A DNA stretch of 64,000 nucleotides, taken from NCBI GenBank assembly GCA_016287075.1, contig JAEEVC010000004.1, positions 1 through 64,000 on the forward strand, read 5' to 3'. Both the position numbers and the translations under genes were made by a program. This document shows positions 24,706 to 32,700 of this stretch, in pieces. A model generated the notes under the pieces. The model did not search any database and was not told the origin of the DNA. It was given only the letters and a program-made list of their open reading frames with translations. Position 1 is the first letter of the stretch; every line of letters begins with the position of its first letter. The stretch is from Bacteroidales bacterium. Its GTDB lineage: Bacteria > Bacteroidota > Bacteroidia > Bacteroidales > UBA932.

Positions 24706-25371
24706 CTATACCATAGTTGGCATCGTATCAAGAACATATTGACGATATGCACATTCTGCAAGCGATTGAGCCCATGAAGGATGAAGCCCTTTCTCTTTTG
24801 TGAATGTTTCTGCCGCCCAGAACCAGTCCAAAGGAATACCATTTTTCGGTTTAAGAGGACAATAAACAGGATCATGGGAAAAGACGCCAGATTGAAAAAT
24901 ACGTGTCACCGCTTGAACCTTTTCATACCATTCCTGTGCAGTCTTGCTACTCATTATTCGCTGCTTCAAATCCTCATCACCGATAAGTCTTGGCTCAACG
25001 AGTTGTATTAATTCAATAATTCGATCGATCGGGTTGTCGTCGTACAATGACCACCAATGATCAGTTATCGTGTTTCCAAAATAGTGAATCTTTTCGTTCT
25101 CAGTCAGCATTTCTCCTATCCTTCTACCTGAATCCCAGGGGATGTCAAAACTAGTATAGTTTATGATAACATACCGTGCAAGAAAAAGGTCAACTGTAAA
25201 CTGATCGTCATAAAAACGATGGATTGTCAGACCAATCATCATATACCATCCCTCTTGGATCTTTTTAGCATATAATACAAAATCATAATCCTTGAATAGA
25301 TGGTACCCTAACTTTTCCAAATGCGGCGTCATCGCCTTTTCAAGTGCTTTTTTCTTAAGTTTCATACGCAT
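24706..25371 (-). CDS. Hypothetical protein, candidate immunity protein of a displaced RHS tip
   Basis: 221 residues (start MRMKLKKKALEKAMTPHLEK). There is no signal peptide or membrane segment, so it is probably cytoplasmic. It begins with a basic helix and a 'LGYHLFKDYDFVLYAK' strand pair that recalls DUF4304-type proteins, often found beside polymorphic toxins; I cannot confirm the family. It starts 5 bp after the stop of an RHS-tip remnant (25377-25580), the usual spacing of toxin and immunity genes. The gene is AT-rich like the rest of the array. Immunity to a cytoplasmic-acting toxin is an inference from position. Confidence 0.55.
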   Translation of the reverse strand: MRMKLKKKALEKAMTPHLEKLGYHLFKDYDFVLYAKKIQEGWYMMIGLTIHRFYDDQFTVDLFLARYVIINYTSFDIPWDSGRRIGEMLTENEKIHYFGNTITDHWWSLYDDNPIDRIIELIQLVEPRLIGDEDLKQRIMSSKTAQEWYEKVQAVTRIFQSGVFSHDPVYCPLKPKNGIPLDWFWAAETFTKEKGLHPSWAQSLAECAYRQYVLDTMPTMV

Positions 25372-25376
25372 TAATG

Positions 25377-25580
25377 CTATTTTGGGGGACCGATATATGT
25401 AGGCGAACCCGGAAGATAGGCCGGATCCTTCGGATCATAATAAATGGTTTTTGTTTTGTAGTGTTTTTGGAGGTAAAAGAGCAGGCCCTTTTGGGAGACG
25501 AGTTGCTTTTCAATTGGATTTGAGTGGGATTTGTCCCTTGCCCACAAGACACCGAATGCATCGTGTTTTGTTATTATCTC
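25377..25580 (-). pseudogene. C-terminal remnant of an RHS toxin tip, out of frame with the upstream gene
   Basis: On the minus strand the frame runs HDAFGVLWARDKSHSNP, then KGLLFYLQKHYKTKTIYYDP, and ends PGSPTYIGPPK and a stop. The amino-acid pattern looks like the end of an RHS-tip toxin, but the frame begins right after a stop and has no start codon. Its 5' half overlaps, in another frame, the last 23 codons of the gene at 25510-26025. The natural reading is a cassette junction: a new sequence replaced the front of an older toxin tip and left its tail next to its immunity gene at 24706-25371. Confidence 0.55.
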
Positions 25581-26025
25581 TTATCAGCCAGCATAGACCG
25601 AGTTTAGATTCAATGATACAAGTTTTATCTGCAAATATACACATCGATCGAATCCATTTTGTATTGTATGTGTTCAAAAAATGCTCTATCAGACCTTTTT
25701 CATCTTCTCCAATTAAGGACATCTGCCCTAAAAAAACAGGACCCGTGGTTTCTCTCCAAGCATTATGTATACATTCAAAACGGCCATAACGCTTATAATT
25801 GATACTGCAAGTATCTCTAACAATAACGTCAACCCAACTATTAGAATGAGTAAGAATAACAACATCTATCGGGGTCTCCAGTGATTCGTGTCTCAGTTTT
25901 AATACAAAGGGAAAACCCGACAAAGCAATCAGTACGTACAAGGCTATCAGTGCAGGCAGTAACACTATTAAACACTTCACACATTTCTTTTTGCACTCGT
26001 CCCATATTATACTCTGTTCCATCAT
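25510..26025 (-). CDS. Single-pass membrane protein, candidate immunity protein (3' end recombined)
   Basis: About 171 residues from the tandem ATG at 26025 (MMEQSIIWDECKKKC); a longer start at 26073 would overlap the previous gene. One membrane helix (CLIVLLPALIALYVLIALSGF, about 17-37) preceded by a Lys cluster suggests N-in/C-out. A soluble domain follows with no family I recognise (SWVDVIVRDTCSINYKRYGR, EHFLNTYNTKWIRSMCI). The last 23 or so residues are an out-of-frame reading of an RHS-tip remnant, so the natural C-terminus was probably lost. It lies in the array of putative immunity genes. Confidence 0.55.
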   Translation of the reverse strand: MMEQSIIWDECKKKCVKCLIVLLPALIALYVLIALSGFPFVLKLRHESLETPIDVVILTHSNSWVDVIVRDTCSINYKRYGRFECIHNAWRETTGPVFLGQMSLIGEDEKGLIEHFLNTYNTKWIRSMCIFADKTCIIESKLGLCWLIRDNNKTRCIRCLVGKGQIPLKSN

Positions 26026-26051
26026 ATTACAACATTGGATAACTTGGTTCT

Positions 26052-26633
26052 TCAGACAAATATCAGCGTCCATTCTTTAGATAAAACAATGCGATGATCG
26101 TAAGACGGGTCGGAATCAAAAACAAACTTTGTCTCTTTTATTTCCGGGGGCTTTCTCCAGTAAAGAAGATGTCCGCAAATGATGAGTATTTCTCCTTCTT
26201 TTGTGACAAATAGTTCGTATCTTGGATTATAATACGTCCTGATAAAAGACTCAATTTGTCCTGATTCGATCAGAGCCGAGTGCATGTCCGGATTCCCATA
26301 AACGAAAAACCATTGCGAATTATCCCACAGTGATCTAGTATTCAATAATTCAGCATAAAAAGATTTCTCATATCTTGAATATGAATCTTGAACGACAAGA
26401 ATGCTATCAGCGGGAGAATCCGTGCACGGATTCGAGACAAAAACTCCTATTTCGTTGTTCCGAAAGAACTCCACACTCAAATCGACAGGGACATCCGTTT
26501 GAATGTCCTTTATTTTCAAATAGTAATAGAGACCGGTCTCTCGGATAATAATGAATACAATCAGAAGTATTGAGAGAATCGTCCACCAAAAAAGAAAGAC
26601 AGAACGATGTGTTAGTTTTTTATTCGCTGCCAT
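26052..26633 (-). CDS. Single-pass membrane protein, candidate immunity protein
   Basis: 193 residues. The basic start (MAANKKLTHR) is followed by one membrane helix (about 12-31: VFLFWWTILSILLIVFIIIR), predicting N-in/C-out, and a soluble domain of about 160 residues without a recognisable family (SVEFFRNNEIGVFVSNP, WFFVYGNPDMHSALIESG). It is AT-rich, on the same strand as the RHS operon and 26 bp before the next candidate. The size, topology and position after a short tip-like remnant (26686-26751) suggest an immunity protein acting outside the inner membrane; that is inference. Confidence 0.55.
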   Translation of the reverse strand: MAANKKLTHRSVFLFWWTILSILLIVFIIIRETGLYYYLKIKDIQTDVPVDLSVEFFRNNEIGVFVSNPCTDSPADSILVVQDSYSRYEKSFYAELLNTRSLWDNSQWFFVYGNPDMHSALIESGQIESFIRTYYNPRYELFVTKEGEILIICGHLLYWRKPPEIKETKFVFDSDPSYDHRIVLSKEWTLIFV

Positions 26634-26685
26634 AAATTCCGTATTCTATTTCTTCTGTACTTGTGGCTTGCGGCATACCTGATGC

Positions 26686-26751
26686 CTAAATACCTATATA
26701 GCCATTCTGATTCTCACCTCCTAATAAACTATTGACATGCGCTCCAATAAG
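26686..26751 (-). pseudogene. Possible short RHS-tip remnant
   Basis: Directly after the stop of the gene at 26755, the minus strand stays open for about 21 codons (LIGAHVNSLLGGENQNGYIG) and stops. It sits where a toxin tip would sit before the candidate immunity gene at 26052-26633. It is too short to identify by itself. Confidence 0.3.
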
Positions 26752-26754
26752 CAA

Positions 26755-27681
26755 TTAATCACAACATACAGGGACATAGCAGTCTATCATGTCAATTCTC
26801 TCATCAGAAGAAACGATCTCACGCAAAGTTTGCTCAATCTCTGCGAGATACTCTTCTGATAGTAACTTGCGCCATGAGATATTCGTTCGATACTTCTTCC
26901 TGTTATGGTCCCGAAGATAATAAATCTTTGGCAGTGATGTTTCTTTAACTATTTCCAATCCCGTATGTTTGGAATAGCGAACCCTGATTTTAAAAGGACG
27001 TTTAACTTCCATTCCATCAAAACGCTTTACCGGGATGAAAACCGTGTATCTATGCCTGGCCTGAACAGGGGCAAAGGCATTTACGATGACCGTATCTTCG
27101 GCATCCTCAACGCGCCAAAAGTTTTTCCCATCCTTATTATAATAAGCCGTCACAGCATGGTGATAAAACAGGTCCGCAGATTCTTTTTGCCAATCGGAAA
27201 GCGTACCAATGACTTTGATTTTTGGATGAAGGATTCCCTCTCTCTTACGCGGGGGATAAATAACACATTTCTTTTTTTTAAAGACATTTCTTCGGTCAAG
27301 AAGTATCCTGTCATTCAAATCAGGAGGTAAATTCATTGGATTAAAGAACCAATACGATGTATCTGGATAGTTTTCACCATAGATAACACGTAGACTGTCG
27401 ATCTTGTGTTTATGGTCATAATACTTTGCCAGATAGGCAGCATAATCTGGATCATAAGCACATCTGATACTATCTAGTCTCTTACGGTGTCTCACGACAT
27501 CAGCCCCATTTCGAGGATACTCATGATATGTTCCAATATAGGAAGGTAACAGGTATGCAATCCCAAGCTGGGCCGTCTCTTCGCCAATATCATCGTAACG
27601 ATTACCCAAGGTTATCTTCCATGGACGGTACTCTCCAGATGGCAACATAAGGATACTGATTAGGATTAGTAGATGTTTCAT
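26755..27681 (-). CDS. Secreted hypothetical protein, candidate immunity protein of the displaced tip
   Basis: 308 residues with a signal peptide (MKHLLILISILMLPSGEYRP) and no lipobox. The mature protein is basic and beta-rich, with an Ig-like part near the middle (RHRYTVFIPVKRFDGMEVKR). I recognise no family. The start overlaps the stop of the displaced RHS tip by four bases (ATGA), exactly the arrangement of a toxin and its immunity gene. It would be exported, which suggests that the matching toxin is met in the periplasm. It could instead be an accessory protein. Confidence 0.55.
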   Translation of the reverse strand: MKHLLILISILMLPSGEYRPWKITLGNRYDDIGEETAQLGIAYLLPSYIGTYHEYPRNGADVVRHRKRLDSIRCAYDPDYAAYLAKYYDHKHKIDSLRVIYGENYPDTSYWFFNPMNLPPDLNDRILLDRRNVFKKKKCVIYPPRKREGILHPKIKVIGTLSDWQKESADLFYHHAVTAYYNKDGKNFWRVEDAEDTVIVNAFAPVQARHRYTVFIPVKRFDGMEVKRPFKIRVRYSKHTGLEIVKETSLPKIYYLRDHNRKKYRTNISWRKLLSEEYLAEIEQTLREIVSSDERIDMIDCYVPVCCD

Positions 27682-28430
27682 TGGACTTGAAGATTTTTGT
27701 GAAACAGATTATTGATCGAATTAATGAAAGAGGATGCATTATTCTTGTCGAACTTGATCTGAACTGTACAAAAGCCATCGTTAATCCCTTTGCCGTTCTT
27801 GGCAAGAAGCCAATACCCTCCAAAAAACATATTAAAACGATTATAATTCAATTCATACACTGGCATTTTTGTGATAAAACTGGTGGAGTTTTCCTTCAAG
27901 CAGGAATGAAAAATAGTTCCATCGCCAATTCTTTTTCCAGAAATAACCCCAAGTTCGCTGGAAAAAGTCACCCCACGATACGTGAAGGCTATATCTCCCT
28001 TTGGAAAGTCATCGACATAGATGTTTGTATTTATGTAATTATCTTCATCGTCTATTACTGTAAAATGACGAACAATCATCTTATCAAGGACCTGATAGAG
28101 CTCCGCTTCTTGCGTATCTGCTTTCATTTTGAGCCCAAAGAGGGAATAATAATAGCCAGTTTTCGCATCTGTAAGAGTGTAACCTTCTTCTCTATAACCA
28201 TTATTCTTTTGTTCTTTCTTGGATAGTTCAGTTTCAGAATAGACATATTGTTTTTCCCCATCATCGTCTAAATAAGAATACCACATTTCCCCCTCCGGAT
28301 CCACCAGATTCATCGGATTCCCTGCGCAGAAGACGTAGGGGGAGTACTCCTTGTAGTCCTCGGCCAGCGGGTCGCGCGTCAGCCACATGCCGGTGCGGGG
28401 ATTGTAGAACCGCGCCGTCACTGCCGGGCC
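27678..28430 (-). pseudogene. Displaced RHS C-terminal cassette (core end plus toxin tip, no start)
   Basis: About 250 codons. It begins abruptly in the RHS core (ARFYNPRTGMWLTRDPLAED, YSPYVFCAGNPMNLVDPEG), the same segment that precedes the tip in the intact RHS protein, then continues into a different tip (EMWYSYLDDDGEKQYVYSE ... NLFHKNLQVQ). The longer open frame to 28535 includes out-of-frame codons of the neighbouring gene, so there is no genuine start. The core part is GC-rich and the tip AT-rich. Such headless cassettes can replace the tip of the intact RHS gene by recombination in the shared core. The tip's activity is unknown. Confidence 0.75.
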
Positions 28431-28960
28431 AGCGCATCCCATTGCTCCGGTTTGTGCAAAGAGCGGTCTGTATGATACACGGTTATGAATGGCAGGTCCA
28501 TGAGCCGATGCTTTTCCCCCTTCCAGGTGAAACATCCGTTCTTATCCAGAACCACAATGGGATAATCCAAAGAACAATACTCGACAGTATCCCCGATGGC
28601 GCAAAGGCCGGTGCTGTCAATCTGGCAAAAGTAAAGAACGGCCTTTCGGGTGTTTCTGCTTTGTTCCAAGGCATTTCGGGTGTATCGGTATCGGATATAA
28701 TTGCCAGACTCCCGGCGACGAAGGTTCTTTTGTTCCTGGGAGAAATATATGGTCTGGACATCCGGGCGGACGTTCTCTTCTGCCAGGAAATACAACTTCA
28801 GTTCTTCAATGTAATACGTAGCGATGGGCGCGGATTCAGGTTCAACCTCCGGCGTTCTTATTTCGACATATAAGAAAAAAAGACTGAATGCCAGAATCAG
28901 GAGGACCGGCAGGGAGACAAGACAAATGATTGCGATAATAATAAACCGGGAAATCTTCAT
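28418..28960 (-). CDS. Membrane-anchored immunity-like protein, truncated paralogue
   Basis: 180 residues. N-terminal membrane helix (ISRFIIIAIICLVSLPVLLI) followed by acidic residues, so N-in/C-out. It is clearly homologous to its upstream neighbour at 28977-29732: IEELKLYF/IEELGLYF, YFCQIDSTGLC/RFCRLDSTLVC, WKGEKHRLMDLPF/WKGEKRWLMDCPF. It lacks the last 75 or so residues of that protein and ends in WDALARQ, where the displaced RHS cassette begins. The cassette therefore cut off its 3' end. It starts 16 bp after the neighbour's stop. Function as immunity is inferred. Confidence 0.7.
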   Translation of the reverse strand: MKISRFIIIAIICLVSLPVLLILAFSLFFLYVEIRTPEVEPESAPIATYYIEELKLYFLAEENVRPDVQTIYFSQEQKNLRRRESGNYIRYRYTRNALEQSRNTRKAVLYFCQIDSTGLCAIGDTVEYCSLDYPIVVLDKNGCFTWKGEKHRLMDLPFITVYHTDRSLHKPEQWDALARQ

Positions 28961-28976
28961 GGCGTTTCAGTGGTTG

Positions 28977-29732
28977 TCAGTTCTGTCCATTCATATCCCT
29001 GACGGGAATCACTGTCGTAGAGAATTCCCGCGGAATCCATTTTCCATCCCTATAGTCAAATCCTCCGTTTTGGCGCAGGGTTGATCTATGGTAACCCGGT
29101 GAAGGATAATCGTTTTTTCCATGTTCCCTCATTAGATCCACGTAAGAAACCGTATCGGCCGCATCCGTCATCAACAATTCCGAATACCAATTGTCCATCT
29201 CGGGGTCGTAGGGATACCAGTGAATGATTCCCGGCTTGGGTAGAGGAGAATAATAAACACCGACAAAGGGACAATCCATCAGCCAGCGCTTTTCTCCTTT
29301 CCATTGGAAATAGCCTTCATCATCGTAGGTTATGACTGGGATTTCATTGCTCCGATATTTCACTTTGGAACTTACGATACAGACAAGTGTACTGTCAAGC
29401 CGACAGAATCTCAGGACACGATCGTATTCTTTGAGAACACGAGGACGGATGAATGTCGAATCCGTATTACACATGAAACTGCATGACACGGGATCGAGTA
29501 ATTTCTCCTGGCTGCTGGAAAACACGGTCCTCCACACACCGACTTCGTCATAACCATTCAACCGAACTTCCCGGACACCGAAATAGAGCCCTAATTCTTC
29601 GATAAGACGCATGCTCTGTATCGGGGTACGATCGTGCCTCCGCCGAGAGTCCGAGACAAAGCATGCGATCACTACGGCTAATAATAAGACAATCAGTGAT
29701 TCAATGGCCCAGATTATACCGTTCTTTCCCAT
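28977..29732 (-). CDS. Membrane-anchored protein, candidate cognate immunity protein of the RHS toxin
   Basis: 251 residues from the ATG at 29732 (MGKNGIIWAIES), 5 bp after the RHS stop; a Met 12 codons upstream would overlap the RHS gene. One membrane helix (about 7-27: IWAIESLIVLLLAVVIACFV). The flanking charges (RRRH after the helix) leave the topology ambiguous. The soluble part carries the shared motifs IEELGLYF, LRFCRLDSTLVCI and WKGEKRWLMDCPF found in the truncated paralogue next door, then an extra C-terminal region (PGIIHWYPYDPEMDNWYSEL). Its immediate position after the tip makes it the best candidate for immunity. I know no named family for it. Confidence 0.65.
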   Translation of the reverse strand: MGKNGIIWAIESLIVLLLAVVIACFVSDSRRRHDRTPIQSMRLIEELGLYFGVREVRLNGYDEVGVWRTVFSSSQEKLLDPVSCSFMCNTDSTFIRPRVLKEYDRVLRFCRLDSTLVCIVSSKVKYRSNEIPVITYDDEGYFQWKGEKRWLMDCPFVGVYYSPLPKPGIIHWYPYDPEMDNWYSELLMTDAADTVSYVDLMREHGKNDYPSPGYHRSTLRQNGGFDYRDGKWIPREFSTTVIPVRDMNGQN

Positions 29733-29737
29733 GGGAA

Positions 29738-32700
29738 TTATCTTTTGTTTCCATGTCCGATTTGCCAACCTAATCTTTGCGCAGCAGTCGAAGATAATCC
29801 TTCCAAAAACCAGGGAAATGTAAGAGGATCATCGAAAGTACCCCTGGTCATTACTCCTTGATTACTCACAACAGATTGATAGAAATCGCATACAAACCGA
29901 TGAAGAGAGTAAGGAATATGATTCACAGCAGACATGTACCCGGCAACGATGTTTCCCACATCCCTTGCCGAGGCGATTATAGGTTTTTTCCCCCGAGAAA
30001 TCGGCATCCCTCTATATATATAGGATTCTTCATGATGGATTCCGACCTCATTCTCATCAAAATTCGTTTCTTTAAAATCAAATAGCCCATAGTTTCGAGC
30101 CTTTCTTATATAATCAAGCAATGAGATATCATTATCTACGAAATAATCTGTATATCGAAAAGCGCTGTGATCGTTTAAATTTATTATTGCATCAACAGCC
30201 CATCTATTATTTTCACAATCATAAAAAGAATACGGCGTAGCTGTCGTCCCTATTGAGTAATCTGGGTGTGCTGCACCATTCGCATCATAGTAAACAACAT
30301 AAATATTATCATCCCCATCTTCGGGGTCGCCCCCGTCAATAACACGATAACACTCGGGAGATATCATTCTTACATAGGTGCTTTCCCCATCCGGATCCAC
30401 CACATTCACAGGATTTCCGGCACAGAAAACATAAGGGGAGTACTCTTTGTAATCATCCGCCAAGGGGTCTCGAGTTAGCCACATCCCCGTGCGGGGATTG
30501 TAAAACCGCGCACCGTAATCGTAGAGATTTATCCCGGCAAGAACCTGCATTTCTTTCCCGTTAAAAAGCACTTGATTGCCTTCAAGAACCGCGCCACTGC
30601 ATTCCGGCCAAAGCATCCCATAGGGGTAATAATCAAAAACCTGCTTGTCCCCTGACTCGTTCACGATGGTCCGGACACTCCCAAGGTAGTCAAGGGCGTA
30701 ATAATCCGCCGTCAAGTGCCCTTCCTCATCCTTACGGATCCTGCCTCCGGGGAAAGGTATTTCATCCAGGACAAGCTCGCCCTCCTCCAGGCGGTACCGG
30801 AATGGGCCGACGTATTCGTATCCGGACCCGTTGTCACAAGCCAGTTCCGTTTTGGTCCCATCGGCCAAATAGGTGTAGTAGGATATCTGCCCGGAGGAGG
30901 TGGATATACAGCTTGGTTTATCCATCATATTGTATGTTATCGTCAGCCCATCCAACTGGTCTTCCGTCTGGTTGCCTCTCTCATCGTATGCGAAATTATA
31001 TCGCGTATACTCATCCATATCATCACGGACCTCTACATATCCGGGGCAACTGACTCCGACCTGGGAGAAATACAGATCATCCACGCAGTCATTCCCGGAA
31101 TCATATCTGGATAATGTCATGATCCTGCCCAAATCATTATACTGAGCGGTCTCAGAGGCGTCAAGTATTGAATCGTACCGGTCCGCGCCATAGAGACGAT
31201 TTCTCCCGTCATAATAATAAGAGTAAATATGACTCCCCGTCCCCAATCCGTGATTCCATTCGTAGCCCGCGATGTTCCCTCCGTACTGAACAGGCAACTC
31301 GGTTTCGGGAATCTCGTCCTCATAATAAAGATGCTGGTTCAGATAATCTCCGGCCGTTTCTTTCAAACGACCCTGCAAGGTATAGCTTTTGTTTTCGGTC
31401 GTTATTAATTCCCCGATTTCCGTCCGCGTTTCCGACACCCGGCCTAAATCATCGTAGGAAGTAAAGACAGTTGCCATTGTCTCATCATTGTACGCGACGC
31501 TGCGGTAGATTTCCCTTCCCCTGTCATCATATGAGAAACACATCTTTTTTCTGTCCGCTCCGGCACCTCTTTCATGCTCCTCTACCAACACAAGAGGATT
31601 TCCCAGATAGTCATATTGCCAACTTGTGCGCAGCAGACTGCCGAGTTGCGTACTTTCCGCGATCTGTATAATGCGTGCGCAATCATCGTAGTAGTAGGTC
31701 CTTTCGACATACGTCATATCCCCATCCTGCCTGTTTTCATCCAGAAGCACAGCCAATCGCTCAAAAGTTCTCATTCCGCGTGTCTTTCGGCTGACATCGG
31801 TCGAGTCCACTATTCCCGGAACAGACGCGAACGGTATGGCGGAAGATGGATAGGTTCCCCAGACTGTTTCGCAAAGAAGGGTTCCATCAAACGCAGCAGG
31901 CGTCGGAACGACGGACAGGGAATCATGCAAAGTGTCATATCCGCTCCAGCGCTCAGGTTTTACATGTGTTCGAATCAAGCGTCCATAATCATCATATTCA
32001 TAAAGATAATGCGCTTTTTCCTGTGCCATATATACAATCCTGTCCTCGCTATCATACAGATATGTCTCATTCCCTCCGCCAGGGACAAACTTTTGTACGA
32101 GCCGGCCGTACTCATCATATTGGTAAGCATATCCGGTACTGACAGAACTCAATCTGCCCAGAATATCGTAGGAGTATCTTACGTCAAAGAAGGAGGTTGT
32201 ATCAGCCGGCAGGGAATAATAGCGGACTGAGCGGATATTGTCACGACTGTCTTTGTATTCTGTCACCATCCTGCCGTCTTCATCCGTTGTCGTATGAGCC
32301 AAAAGAGAGGCTTGGGGGTAGTAGTCCGTCTGACTATTCTGACCAATCGTTTTTGGGACTTCATTCTCCTGGTTCATGCGATAGGAATGGTGTATCCACT
32401 TGTCCATATCCGCATATTTCCGCCCGGGTTGACGGCTTCTTGTAATACGATGGCGCGTCGACGGTTCATAGTCCGAGACAGAATGGGCAGTAGCAGACTC
32501 CGGTGAGCCGAAAACGGAAGCATAATAGGAAGCTTGCGACGTCAAGGACGAATCATCTTTCGAAACACGCGGTGCATATTTGACATATGGGAGCAGGACC
32601 TCTGCATCAGGATTGAGCATATTGTCATAAACTATTGGACGATAGATGTGTTTTCGACAATTGCCCGACGCGAATCCATTCACCTCCTGATCCGGATAAC

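Noticed and set aside
27678..28535. Treating 27678-28535 as a complete 285-residue gene
   Set aside because: Its first 35 or so codons are the wrong frame of the truncated immunity gene. Real RHS sequence starts only at about 28430, so it is a displaced cassette.
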